A stretch of DNA of 64,000 nt, taken from the NCBI GenBank assembly GCA_015232455.1, contig JADFZQ010000007.1, positions 91,916-155,915 of the forward strand, given 5' to 3'. A model generated the notes under the pieces. That model made no database searches. It saw only the letters and a program-made list of their open reading frames with translations, and was not told where the DNA came from. Made by a program: the position numbers and the translations under genes. Of this stretch, positions 8,998 to 18,327 are shown in pieces. The DNA is from Desulfamplus sp. Its GTDB lineage: Bacteria; Desulfobacterota; Desulfobacteria; Desulfobacterales; Desulfobacteraceae. How positions within the stretch are numbered: position 1 is the first letter of the stretch; each line of letters opens with the position of its first letter.

Positions 8998-10224
8998 CTA
9001 AAGAATATCTCGGAACCACTGACGCATTCTCTCTAAAAGACCTGAAAAACTAACGCGATCACTTTTTTTCAACTGAATCTTTGAGCTGTTTCTGCTGCCA
9101 TAAATAACAAGCCCTACACCTGTCGCAAACGATGGATTTTTTACCACATCTTTTAATCCACCAATGTTTTGAGGCTGTCCAATTCTCACAGGAACGGAAA
9201 AGACAGATTCAACAACTTCAGCTATACCGTCAAGCATGGAGCTGCCCCCAGTCAATACAAGCCCTGATGGAAAGGCATTCTCAAGACCATTGCTGTAGAT
9301 TTCGTTTTTTAATATTGAGAACATCTCCTCAACTCGCGGCTCAAGTATCTCAGCCATAATCTCTCTTGGAACGGTTCTTGATTCACGCCCTCCAACTCCT
9401 TTGACGTTAATTGTTTCACCTGATTTAATATTACTTAGAAGGCACGTTCCATGGGCAATTTTTAGTTTTTCAGCTTCAGCTACAGGTGTCCTTAAACCGA
9501 TTGAAATATCATTAGTCAGATTATGACCACCCAGCGTTAATTCAAAAGTATGCTTAATATGGTTACCTTTAAAAAGTGCAAGATCAGTTGTGCCTCCACC
9601 AATATCAGCCAAAGCACAACCAAGCTCTCTCTCTTCACGATTTAAAACAGCCTCGCCAGATGCTAATGATTCTAAAACAATATCACACACTTCAAGATTT
9701 GCTTTATTACAGCATTTTATTATATTTCTTGCAGAAGAGACTGCTCCAGTTACAATATGTATTTTGGTCTCTAAGCGAACACCAGTCATACCAACAGGAT
9801 TTTGAATAGACTCCTGATCATCTACAATAAACTCCTGTGGAATAACGTGAATGGTCTCTCTATCCATAGGAATTGCAACAGCACTTGCAGCTTCAACCAC
9901 TCTATCAACATCTTGTTCTGTTATCTCTCTACCTTTAATAGCAATAATACCATGGCTGTTAAATCCTTTGATATGCCCTCCTGCAATGCCAACATAGACA
10001 GAAGATATTTGACACCCTGCCATAAATTCTGCCTCTTCTACTGCCTTTTTAATAGACTCAACAGTAGAATCAATGTTGACCACAGCACCTTTACGTAATC
10101 CAATAGAGGGGTGAGAACCCATTCCAATAATGTTGATCGAACCATCAACAACTTCGCCTACCACAGCACATATTTTTGTGGTGCCTATGTCAAGACCCAC
10201 GATTATTTTATCATCTCCCTGCAA
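8998..10224 (-). CDS. ftsA: Cell division protein FtsA
   Basis: Actin-like ATPase that anchors FtsZ filaments to the membrane. The nucleotide-binding motif IIVGLDIGTTKICAVVGE opens the protein, the SHS2-type subdomain 1C follows, then GCALADIGGGTTDLALF and GLVLTGGSSML. The last residues (LLERMRQWFRDIL) form the amphipathic membrane-targeting helix. I chose the TTG at 10224 because GGAGG lies 8 nt upstream (10233-10237). A GTG at 10233 would overlap both that site and the ftsQ stop. Confidence 0.96.
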   Translation of the reverse strand: MQGDDKIIVGLDIGTTKICAVVGEVVDGSINIIGMGSHPSIGLRKGAVVNIDSTVESIKKAVEEAEFMAGCQISSVYVGIAGGHIKGFNSHGIIAIKGREITEQDVDRVVEAASAVAIPMDRETIHVIPQEFIVDDQESIQNPVGMTGVRLETKIHIVTGAVSSARNIIKCCNKANLEVCDIVLESLASGEAVLNREERELGCALADIGGGTTDLALFKGNHIKHTFELTLGGHNLTNDISIGLRTPVAEAEKLKIAHGTCLLSNIKSGETINVKGVGGRESRTVPREIMAEILEPRVEEMFSILKNEIYSNGLENAFPSGLVLTGGSSMLDGIAEVVESVFSVPVRIGQPQNIGGLKDVVKNPSFATGVGLVIYGSRNSSKIQLKKSDRVSFSGLLERMRQWFRDIL

Positions 10225-10225
10225 A

Positions 10226-11389
10226 TCAAGCACCTCCGTCTATATGTTCCGGCATAGCGTTGATGCCTTTCGGCAAACCATTTCCGGTAATATCTTTCAC
10301 TTTAATAACAACATTCTCTGTGTTGATTAAATCAATTGACCAAACCTGTTTTTCAATTCTGTTTTTTTGCATATAATTTATAATATGTCTAATTATTTTA
10401 AATTTTTCGTTATAATTATCAAACCCGATCTTTACTCTAACAGGGTTACTTACCAATGGTATTGGCTGTTGCTGAATCACATCAGACAAAGGTAAGCCAT
10501 CTTGTAGCATCGTCATAACGGGCTTAATTTTAGGTGTTGAGTTTATAACCATATCTATCTCAAGACCACTCTCTTCATCTGCTGAGATTTTTTGAATCAC
10601 ATAATCTTGTTTCATAAGGAGAAGATAAATTACAGATTCATAGAGCTTTCCGAAAAAACCATATAATTCACCGTTGTTTGATAAAGTAAGACCTGTAATA
10701 ACGGGTAGTATTATATTTGCATTGTCGTTTTTACTTTGGCTCTCTATCTTATTACTTTGGTTTTCTGTTTCATTGGCTCTATTTTGTGTGTTTATAATTT
10801 TGTTATCATTATCAATTTTATTGTTATTATCAAAGCTATTACTATTGTTTACATCAATATTAACCATGCCTGTGCTATTTCTTATATCATTTACATATAT
10901 ATCACTTCCAATAGCATCATTTTCAGTAAATGGGACCCCTTTTCGGTTTAAAATTATATCAGCCTTATCTGGAATATGAACAACTGCAAGCGGTGACTCC
11001 TCCTTGATAGTGATAATAATCTTAGATGGCAGCGACCTTTTGACTGAAGCATCTTCTATCCAAGGGTGAGATATTATCCTAAGCCTGGTATGTCGAAGAT
11101 TAACAGAAAAGATGTTATCCTCAGGATATAATTCAGCCTGCTCAATAACCTCTTCCTTAGATAAAATATTTGTCCCTGAAACCGAAATTTCTTTAATTGC
11201 CAAAAAGTTAGACTGTACGATTGTATTTTCAATAAATATGAAAAAAAGCGTGGTCAAACTCACAAGTATAGCAACCATCACAATTTTAAGGGCAACTTCA
11301 ATACCGTGTATGAATTCAAATGCAGGTAGAGCTTTCTCTTTGTTTGTGTTCTGCCGAAATCTACTATTTCTGGGAGAGTGTTTATTCAA
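10226..11389 (-). CDS. ftsQ: Cell division protein FtsQ with Asn-rich insertion
   Basis: Bitopic divisome protein linking FtsA/FtsZ to septal synthesis. It has a cytoplasmic tail (about 1-28), one transmembrane helix (about 32-55), a POTRA domain (NFLAIKEISVSGTNILSKEEVIEQ to PSKIIITIKEESPLA, about 60-135) and a beta domain. A region very rich in Asn, Asp, Ser and Lys (about 175-225) interrupts the fold and makes the protein (387 residues) longer than usual. The start is TTG. It sits between murB and ftsA; no ddl gene lies between murB and ftsQ, unlike many dcw clusters. Confidence 0.9.
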   Translation of the reverse strand: MNKHSPRNSRFRQNTNKEKALPAFEFIHGIEVALKIVMVAILVSLTTLFFIFIENTIVQSNFLAIKEISVSGTNILSKEEVIEQAELYPEDNIFSVNLRHTRLRIISHPWIEDASVKRSLPSKIIITIKEESPLAVVHIPDKADIILNRKGVPFTENDAIGSDIYVNDIRNSTGMVNIDVNNSNSFDNNNKIDNDNKIINTQNRANETENQSNKIESQSKNDNANIILPVITGLTLSNNGELYGFFGKLYESVIYLLLMKQDYVIQKISADEESGLEIDMVINSTPKIKPVMTMLQDGLPLSDVIQQQPIPLVSNPVRVKIGFDNYNEKFKIIRHIINYMQKNRIEKQVWSIDLINTENVVIKVKDITGNGLPKGINAMPEHIDGGA

Positions 11390-11442
11390 CTTGCTAATAA
11401 CCTATACTTAACTTTTTGTTTAGCTTTTTAGAATTATTAAAT

Positions 11443-12708
11443 CTATTCGCCTTGTATAATAACCTCTTCTGAAAGCATGATTCCGAATTTTTCAAATACG
11501 CTCTCTTTTACAATATCTTTAAGAGTTATTATCTCACTTGCAGTTGCATTTCCAAGATTTAAGATAAAGTTTGCGTGTTTATCTGAGACCATAGCATCTC
11601 CAACTCTTCTCTTTTTAAGCCCTGCCATATCAATCAGTTGACCTGCTGATATTGTAGTTTGATTTGTCGATATTTGGGTTTTACTTGATAATTTGGTTTC
11701 ACTTGATAATCTTGATAATGATAACATTGTATGCGGATTTAATGGCGTTTGTTCAATGTCAACTGAACATAAGTTATTATTAATAGGATTTTTAAAAAAA
11801 CAGCCAGCAGATGGAAAGCCATGAGGTTGAGATGCTCTTCTCTTTTCAATCAATGTTCTCCAAGAGTGTTCGACTTTTTCTCTGCTTCCTTTTGTTAATA
11901 AAAATGATGCTCGTAAAATAATAGGTTTAATAGGAAAATTATCTTTATGCGAGAAGTTAGAAAATTTACATGATAAGTTAGAATAAAAATTAGAATAATT
12001 AGAACCGATTGAATCCATTGAGTCTGATAAATCTAAGTTTTTAAATTCAAGTTTGCGATGTGAAAATATAAGCTCAGATTTATCAAGAGTCTTAATATTA
12101 TTATCTCTATCTAAAATATCAATTGAGGTAAGATAGTTTGAAATAGTGCCAAGCCCTGTTCCTGCATTCATCATAACAGCACCACCAACTGTTCCGGGAA
12201 TACCAGCAGCAAAACTTAAATCTTCAAGCCCAAGTTTGATTGTTTTTCTACAAAGTGTTGATAAATTTGTTCCAGCAGATGCTGAAACTTTAACTTGTTC
12301 ACCATACTTTATCTCTTCACAGCTAATCTCGTCAGCTTTTTGATCAAACTCTATTAGTTTAGAGATTGTCATATTCTCTCTGACATTATGAAAATCTTTA
12401 ACAATTTGAATCTCATTTTTCATATAACCTAATGATATGACAAGACCTCTAATACCATTGTCTCTAACAAGAAGGTTTGTTCCCCCACCTATTATGGTGC
12501 ATGGCATTCTATTTTCATTCAAACCATTTTTTCCATCAAGATTGCTTAAAGTTCCATGACTGAATTTAGCTTCACCAAAATTTTTTATAAGCAACATAAA
12601 CTCCTCCAAAGAGGAAGGTTTAGCAAAATAGTCAGCCACACCACCAACTTTAAACGATGTGTGTCTTTTCATTGGAACATTTTTTTCTATTTTAATATCT
12701 GCTTTCAT
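11443..12708 (-). CDS. murB: UDP-N-acetylenolpyruvoylglucosamine reductase MurB
   Basis: FAD-dependent reductase that completes UDP-MurNAc in peptidoglycan precursor synthesis. Motifs: HTSFKVGGVADYFAKP, IIGGGTNLLVRDNGIRGLVI, the FAD loop AGIPGTVGGAVMMNAG, and HGFPSAGCFFKNP, where the proton-donating residue is Cys instead of the usual Ser. The conserved end region DKHANFILN is present. At 421 residues it is about 100 longer than type II MurB proteins because of Ser/Asn-rich insertions near residues 235-265 and 315-340. It follows murC by 90 nt. Confidence 0.95.
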   Translation of the reverse strand: MKADIKIEKNVPMKRHTSFKVGGVADYFAKPSSLEEFMLLIKNFGEAKFSHGTLSNLDGKNGLNENRMPCTIIGGGTNLLVRDNGIRGLVISLGYMKNEIQIVKDFHNVRENMTISKLIEFDQKADEISCEEIKYGEQVKVSASAGTNLSTLCRKTIKLGLEDLSFAAGIPGTVGGAVMMNAGTGLGTISNYLTSIDILDRDNNIKTLDKSELIFSHRKLEFKNLDLSDSMDSIGSNYSNFYSNLSCKFSNFSHKDNFPIKPIILRASFLLTKGSREKVEHSWRTLIEKRRASQPHGFPSAGCFFKNPINNNLCSVDIEQTPLNPHTMLSLSRLSSETKLSSKTQISTNQTTISAGQLIDMAGLKKRRVGDAMVSDKHANFILNLGNATASEIITLKDIVKESVFEKFGIMLSEEVIIQGE

Positions 12709-12798
12709 CTTGTAATGACCACTAATTTGTTGCTCAGGAATTTCAATCCAATTTTACATTGTATAGGCTTATATCCCGCGTCTATACTTACGTTTTAA

Positions 12799-14226
12799 TC
12801 ATTTCATAATCATTTCAAGAAGTCTGTCCCCAAGTGTATGGACATTACCAGCACCAAGGGTCAAGACTAAATCATTGGGTCTGATTCTCTCTAAAAGCAT
12901 TTTTAAGCATGTATCAAAGTCAGGGGCAAAAGAGACATCTTTATGACCATGAGTTCGTATCTCTTTAGCAAGAGTTTCAGAATTAACACCTTCAATCTCT
13001 GTTTCACTTGCTGCATAGATTGGCAGAACAATCAACATATCTGATTGGTAAAATGCCCTTGTAAAGTCCTCAAATAGAGCTTTGGTTCTTGAATATCTAT
13101 GAGGCTGAAATACCACAACAATCCTTTTATCAGACCAATTTTCTCTTATTGCCATCAAAGTTGTTCTTATTTCAGTGGGGTGATGTCCATAATCGTCCAT
13201 TACAAGGATATTATTTTTTACCCCTTTTTGCTCCATACGCCGCTTTACGCCTTCAATTTTCTCCAATGCACATTTAATGGTATTAAAAGGAATCTGCAAT
13301 TCAAGAGCAACAGCAATAGCAGCCAAAGCATTGGTTATATTGTGTCTGCCAGATAGGCTGAGAGTAACATATCCAAGAGGTTTTCCATGGTGAACAACCT
13401 GGAATATTCCTTTGTTGTTGTCAAATGATATATCTTTTGCCTGAATATCTGCCTGAGCTGTATGTCCAAAGGTTGTGTATCTAACCTGAATTTTTGGGAT
13501 AATATTTTGTATGTGTTCATTATCAAGGCAAAGGACAGCAAGACCATAAAATGGGACTGAATTTATAAATTGAATAAATTTTTCTTTTATATCTTCAATA
13601 TCTTTATAAAAATCAAGATGTTCAAGGTCTATATTGGTAACAACAGCAATTGCTGGAGAATATTTTAGAAATGAGCCATCACTCTCATCTGCTTCAGCAA
13701 CAATATATTCACCTTTTCCGTGCAGTGCATTTGATCCAAGTGATTTTAAAAGCCCGCCAATTATAACGGTAGGTTCAACCCCAGCACTGTTTAAAATTTG
13801 GGCAACCATAGATGTAGTTGAAGTTTTTCCATGTGCCCCTGAAACAGCAATTGAGTATTTAATTCTCATTAACTCCGCAAGCATCTCAGCTCTTGGAATA
13901 ATTGGAATAGATTTGGATTTAGCTTCAAGAACTTCGGGGTTCTCTTTTGCAATGGCTGTTGATGTTACAATAACATTTGCTGGTTCAATACTCTTTTTTT
14001 CTTCTTTGTCATAGAGACCCTTTTGTTGATTCACTCTATAAATATTCTCTCTTTGATGTCCTTTATAAACTACTGCCCCAAGAGATTTAAGCCTCTCTGT
14101 AATAGAGGAGGATGAGAGATCAGAGCCAGAGACAGTATATCCTAAACTTAAAAGAATTTCTGCAATACCGCTCATGCCAATGCCACCAATGCCAACAAAG
14201 TGGATATGATAATCTTTTTGATACAT
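12799..14226 (-). CDS. murC: UDP-N-acetylmuramate-L-alanine ligase MurC
   Basis: ATP-dependent cytosolic ligase adding L-Ala to UDP-MurNAc. The N-terminal UDP-binding domain starts HIHFVGIGGIGMSGIAEILL. The P-loop GAHGKTSTTSMVA lies near residue 120, the central motif DYGHHPTEIRTTL near 325, and QPHRYSRTKAL is in the C-terminal domain. It is 475 residues with no strong insertion, and the ATG start is clear. It stands between murG and murB in the canonical dcw order; a GC-rich repeat fills the murG-murC gap. Confidence 0.97.
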   Translation of the reverse strand: MYQKDYHIHFVGIGGIGMSGIAEILLSLGYTVSGSDLSSSSITERLKSLGAVVYKGHQRENIYRVNQQKGLYDKEEKKSIEPANVIVTSTAIAKENPEVLEAKSKSIPIIPRAEMLAELMRIKYSIAVSGAHGKTSTTSMVAQILNSAGVEPTVIIGGLLKSLGSNALHGKGEYIVAEADESDGSFLKYSPAIAVVTNIDLEHLDFYKDIEDIKEKFIQFINSVPFYGLAVLCLDNEHIQNIIPKIQVRYTTFGHTAQADIQAKDISFDNNKGIFQVVHHGKPLGYVTLSLSGRHNITNALAAIAVALELQIPFNTIKCALEKIEGVKRRMEQKGVKNNILVMDDYGHHPTEIRTTLMAIRENWSDKRIVVVFQPHRYSRTKALFEDFTRAFYQSDMLIVLPIYAASETEIEGVNSETLAKEIRTHGHKDVSFAPDFDTCLKMLLERIRPNDLVLTLGAGNVHTLGDRLLEMIMK

Positions 14227-14334
14227 ATAATTTTATTATTCCTTTGAAATTTTAATGCTATCTTCTTTGGTTTGAATGGTATTACCTGATATTTGAACGC
14301 TATCATTTGACGTTTAAATAATCTCAATTATTTT

Positions 14335-14414
14335 GCCCCTCCCCGACCCTCCCCAAGGGGAGGGAGAGTAATTATTATCCCCCTCTCCATTGGGGAGGGG
14401 GTAGGGGGTGGGGC
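14335..14414. repeat. GC-rich inverted-repeat element between murG and murC
   Basis: An 80-nt block of C/G runs in an AT-rich background. The ends form an imperfect inverted repeat (GCCCCTCCCC at left, GGGGTGGGGC at right), with two inner hairpins (CCCTCCCC/GGGGAGGG and CCCCCTCTCC/GGGGAGGGGG). It abuts the murG stop codon. It resembles small mobile palindromic elements and could form very stable RNA between the two genes. It is unlike anything else in the window. Confidence 0.7.
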
Positions 14415-15634
14415 TAAATTGAGTCAGCCGCCATTTTAATACATATTGAGGCGATCATCTCATCTGCAAAAGGTTTACCAAGCTCTTTTGCTTTTTGCCC
14501 CATTTTTGAAAGCTCTTCAGGGTGATTGTATGCAAACTCAATTTTTTCCTTTAGAACTTCTCCAGACAATTCTTTATCTGGAATAAACCAAGCTGCACCT
14601 TGTTCTTCAAGCTCTTTGGCGTTGTATGTTTGATGATCATCTGCTGCATAAGGATATGGGATTAAAATTGACGGCTTTCCAATAGCTGTAATTTCAGAAA
14701 TAGTGCCAGCACCAGCACGACAAATAATAATATCTGAAATTGATTGAATTGTTGGTAAATCGTTAAAAAAAGCACTTGCAGATACCTCAAAAGAGTCGGC
14801 AGATAGGTCAGAAGAGTTGGTTTCAAATATACTGTTAGGAGTTACTTTGACTCCCATTTTTCCGTATTCTTTTAAAACTCGCTCTTCATCTGTAGCACCA
14901 GTTTGGTGAATTATCCGATAATTCTCACGACATTTCATCAATTTAAGTGCATCAATAAAAGCAGAGTTTATACTCTTTGCCCCTTGGCTTCCACCAGTTA
15001 CAAGAATAGTGAACTTATTAGATTTATTTTGATTTGTTTCAGAGAGTTCTACATCTCTTGCATCAATATCTCTTGTATTACTTGAATCTGTCGGACTGCT
15101 TAAAGAGTTAGTTGACTCTTTTCTAATTGGGTTGCCTGTGTGAATCATCTTGTCAATTTTTGTAAGCCTTTTTGTCTCTTTAAATGATGTGAATATAACA
15201 TCAGCAAAATGTTCAAGTATTCTGTTTGTAATGCCCGCAATACTATTTTGTTCTTGAATTGCTGTTTTAACCCCGCAAAGTTTTGCCCCTAAAACCACAG
15301 CACCTGAAGAGAATCCACCCACACCAACAACCATATCTGGTTGGAAATTTTTTATAATCAAAACAGCCTGAATAATAGATAGTGGAATTTGAAAAATAGC
15401 CTTTATTTTCTCAAAAATTCCTTTTCCCTTTATGCCAGCAGAGCTTATCCGTTGATGGGCAAAGCCATATCTTGATAATGTCCGCAATTCAAACTCTTCT
15501 CCAATACCAACGAACAAAATTTCAGCATCTCTCTTTAATCTTAGAACAGCTTGAGCAATAGCAATACCGGGGAAAAGATGCCCACCTGTTTTGCCACCCG
15601 CAATTATCATTTTAAGTTCTTTGTTCACTATCAA
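14414..15634 (-). CDS. murG: Lipid II synthase MurG
   Basis: Peripheral-membrane GT-B glycosyltransferase that adds GlcNAc to lipid I. The N-terminal loop is GGKTGGHLFPGIAIA (Lys where Gly is common). VVGVGGFSSGAVVLGA and the acceptor-side motif QEQNSIAGITNRIL follow, then LVTGGSQGAKSIN and the donor-binding SDIIICRAGAGTISEI. A Ser/Asn/Asp-rich insertion lies near residues 172-205, and a smaller one near 265. The start is uncertain: TTG at 15634, or ATG at 15610 directly before MIIAGGKTGGH. Confidence 0.95.
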   Translation of the reverse strand: MIVNKELKMIIAGGKTGGHLFPGIAIAQAVLRLKRDAEILFVGIGEEFELRTLSRYGFAHQRISSAGIKGKGIFEKIKAIFQIPLSIIQAVLIIKNFQPDMVVGVGGFSSGAVVLGAKLCGVKTAIQEQNSIAGITNRILEHFADVIFTSFKETKRLTKIDKMIHTGNPIRKESTNSLSSPTDSSNTRDIDARDVELSETNQNKSNKFTILVTGGSQGAKSINSAFIDALKLMKCRENYRIIHQTGATDEERVLKEYGKMGVKVTPNSIFETNSSDLSADSFEVSASAFFNDLPTIQSISDIIICRAGAGTISEITAIGKPSILIPYPYAADDHQTYNAKELEEQGAAWFIPDKELSGEVLKEKIEFAYNHPEELSKMGQKAKELGKPFADEMIASICIKMAADSI

Positions 15635-15715
15635 TTATCCATTTGAAAAATGTTGTATTTTTTTAATTTTTTACAAAATATCTGTTAGCACTATTTTACA
15701 AAATGTCTGTTAGTA

Positions 15716-16828
15716 CTATTTCTTTTTATTAGCAGCAATGCTCATTAATATTCCCATTCCAGCCATATTCATAAGAAGTGATGTTCCGCCATAACTTAAA
15801 AAAGGGAGCGTAAGACCTTTTGTTGGTAAAAGTCCCATTGTTACTCCTGTATTTATGCTAACCTGTAACGCCAAACTTGCGGTAATTCCAGTTGCTAAAA
15901 ATGTTCCAAAAAGAGTATCTGATTCCCTTGCAATCCGTACCCCTTTAACAATAACAATTGCATAAAGTATAAGTATGCCAAGAACCCCAACAAGACCCAA
16001 CTCTTCACCAATTATGGATAGAATAAAATCAGTATGTGGTTCAGGCAGGTAGTGAAGTTTCTGTATTCCCATACCCATACCTTTGCCAAATAACCCCCCA
16101 GAGCCAAAAGCCTTGAGCGAGTGGGTAATCTGGTATCCAGTGTTCAATGGGTCAGCCCAAGGGTCTCTATATGCAAGTATTCTTGCTAATCTATACTCTA
16201 CTTTATAGACTAAAAAATATAGTATTGGCATAATAATTGGCATAGGCGACAGTAAATGTATAATCCTGACGCCAGCAACAAACATCATAATCCATGCAAT
16301 AGAACCCATGATTACTACTGTGCCGAGATCAGGTTGAATTAAAATAAGCACTGCCAAAAGCCCTAAAACAAAAACATGAGGGAAGAAGCCTACCAAAAAA
16401 GATGATATTCTATCTTGTTTTTTGTTAAGAGAGTATGCAAGAAAAATTATCAAAGCAAGTTTTGCAAATTCCGAAGGCTGAAATGTAAAGCCTCCAAGAT
16501 TAAGCCACCTGTAAGCCCCACCAGCCTTAATACCAAGTCCTTTAATTTGAACTGCCAAAAGAAATACAATTGCCGAAAACAAAATAAAATATGCTAAAGA
16601 ATTGAGAAGTTTATAAGGAGTCAAAGATGCAATGAACATAATCAAGATTCCCATTGAGCAGAATATAAACTGTTTCTTGACATAATAGAGTGCTGTTCCA
16701 TGCTCTGTAATGCTTATTGATGCACTTGCACTATGAACCATTATTATGCCAAGACCAGCGAGTATAATCACAGGAAATAGTATTGCTGGTTCGTTGAAAA
16801 ATGGATATGTTTTGTTCGTAAACCTCAA
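15716..16828 (-). CDS. ftsW: Septal peptidoglycan polymerase FtsW
   Basis: SEDS-family glycosyltransferase that polymerises lipid II at the septum together with FtsI. It is 370 residues with about ten membrane helices. Hallmarks: GGAYRWLNLGGFTFQPSE, ALLILIQPDLGT-like (VLILIQPDLGTVV), the extracellular loop TGYQITHSLKAFGSGGLFG, LPEPHTDFILSIIGEELG and LPFLSYGGTSLL. It begins at a TTG next to the murD stop, so translation is probably coupled. It lies in the expected dcw position between murD and murG. Confidence 0.96.
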   Translation of the reverse strand: MRFTNKTYPFFNEPAILFPVIILAGLGIIMVHSASASISITEHGTALYYVKKQFIFCSMGILIMFIASLTPYKLLNSLAYFILFSAIVFLLAVQIKGLGIKAGGAYRWLNLGGFTFQPSEFAKLALIIFLAYSLNKKQDRISSFLVGFFPHVFVLGLLAVLILIQPDLGTVVIMGSIAWIMMFVAGVRIIHLLSPMPIIMPILYFLVYKVEYRLARILAYRDPWADPLNTGYQITHSLKAFGSGGLFGKGMGMGIQKLHYLPEPHTDFILSIIGEELGLVGVLGILILYAIVIVKGVRIARESDTLFGTFLATGITASLALQVSINTGVTMGLLPTKGLTLPFLSYGGTSLLMNMAGMGILMSIAANKKK

Positions 16829-16829
16829 T

Positions 16830-18290
16830 TTATGGCCTTTCAGAGGAGTATAACTTGTTTACCTGTTTAATAAAATCTTCACCCCGTTCAGCATAGTTTC
16901 CATACATATCAAAACTTGCACAAGCAGGTGATAGCAAAACAGTATCTCCTGATTTGGCATGGTCAAAAGATAACCGAACGGCACTCTCCATGTTGTCAGC
17001 AAATATCATGTCGCAGGAGCCATAGAGTGCTTTATAAATTTTATCTTTTGTTTCGCCCATTAATACTACTTTTTTGATTCTATCTTGAACCCACTCTCTT
17101 AATACGGAAAAATCCATATTTTTGTCTTGCCCGCCCATAATTAGAATAGTAGTTTTTTCAAAAGGCTCTATTGCAAAAGAATCTTTTCTATCAAAAGCCT
17201 CAACAGCACGGGCAGTTGCATCTGTGTTTGTCCCCTTAGAGTCATTGTAGAAATCAACTCCATTAATAGTTGCAACATATTGGATTCTATGTGGCAATCC
17301 ATTAAAATTTTTAAGTGCTGTCTCTATTCCTTCCATTGACGCACCAGCAGACAAAGCTGCAATAATAGAAGCCTCAATATTTTCCTGATTGTGTTTGCCT
17401 TTTAGCTTAGATAGTTTTTTTTCATCCAAAAACAGCTTGTCAGAGCTTCCAAAATAGGTAATTTTTGATTTGAGCTTCATACTAGCCACTCTATCTTTTG
17501 AATTATCAATATTGCTGTTTATTATGGCATGACACTTCTCATTTTGATTTGCAAAAATACTCCATTTTGAATCTTCATAAGCATTAAAATTTGGATAACG
17601 GTTTAAATGGTCTTCTGTGATGTTCAAAAGTACCGCAACATTAGGGCAAAAGTTTTGAGCTGTATCTAATTGAAAGCTGCTCACTTCAGCTACAACCACG
17701 TCATAGTTTCTACTATTTAAAGGGTTCAACCTTATATTAGTTATACCTTTTGGATCGGGTGGATTATTTGGATCAGGTGAAGCAGTTATAAATTTAGAAA
17801 ATTCTTCTGTTGCTGATTTGTCATCTTGATCTAAATACTCAATCAGAGGAGTTCCAATATTTCCACCTGTAAACACTTTCAGACCAGAACATTTTAGCAT
17901 TTCGCTGATTAGAGTTGTAACAGTTGTCTTGCCGTTTGTTCCAGTAATAGCAACTATTGGCTCTTTTATATATTCAGCAGCAATATCAAACTCGCCTCTA
18001 ATTGAAACTCCCCTTTTTATTGCTCTTTTAAAATGTTCTCCATCAAGAGCAATTCCTGGACTTACAACGATAAGCTGTGCATTTTCAAAAGTTTCAATGT
18101 TATGAAATCCAATCTCTGTTTTTATCCCAAGTGCTTCAAGCTCTATTATTTTAGGATTCTCTTTTTGAGCAGGATTAATATCAGTAGCAACTATCTGAAA
18201 TCCATGTTTTTTGAAAAAAGTGGCTGCTGATATACCTGATCTTCCAAGTCCTACGACAAGAATGTATTTATCAGTTGGTTGTGGAATCAT
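16830..18290 (-). CDS. murD: UDP-MurNAc-L-alanine-D-glutamate ligase MurD
   Basis: ATP-dependent ligase adding D-Glu to UDP-MurNAc-L-Ala in the cytosol. The N-terminal domain begins YILVVGLGRSGISAATFF. The P-loop is GTNGKTTVTTLISEM near residue 117; VVVAEVSSFQLD, NITEDHLNRYPN and VDFYNDSKGTNTDATARAV follow, and the C-terminal domain has ILIMGGQDKNMDFS. A stretch rich in Pro and Asn (about 165-190) looks like an added loop. ATG start; the stop is next to ftsW. Confidence 0.97.
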   Translation of the reverse strand: MIPQPTDKYILVVGLGRSGISAATFFKKHGFQIVATDINPAQKENPKIIELEALGIKTEIGFHNIETFENAQLIVVSPGIALDGEHFKRAIKRGVSIRGEFDIAAEYIKEPIVAITGTNGKTTVTTLISEMLKCSGLKVFTGGNIGTPLIEYLDQDDKSATEEFSKFITASPDPNNPPDPKGITNIRLNPLNSRNYDVVVAEVSSFQLDTAQNFCPNVAVLLNITEDHLNRYPNFNAYEDSKWSIFANQNEKCHAIINSNIDNSKDRVASMKLKSKITYFGSSDKLFLDEKKLSKLKGKHNQENIEASIIAALSAGASMEGIETALKNFNGLPHRIQYVATINGVDFYNDSKGTNTDATARAVEAFDRKDSFAIEPFEKTTILIMGGQDKNMDFSVLREWVQDRIKKVVLMGETKDKIYKALYGSCDMIFADNMESAVRLSFDHAKSGDTVLLSPACASFDMYGNYAERGEDFIKQVNKLYSSERP

Positions 18291-18327
18291 TATTTAGTTA
18301 TCCGTAATTGACTCAATTTATAAAAGT

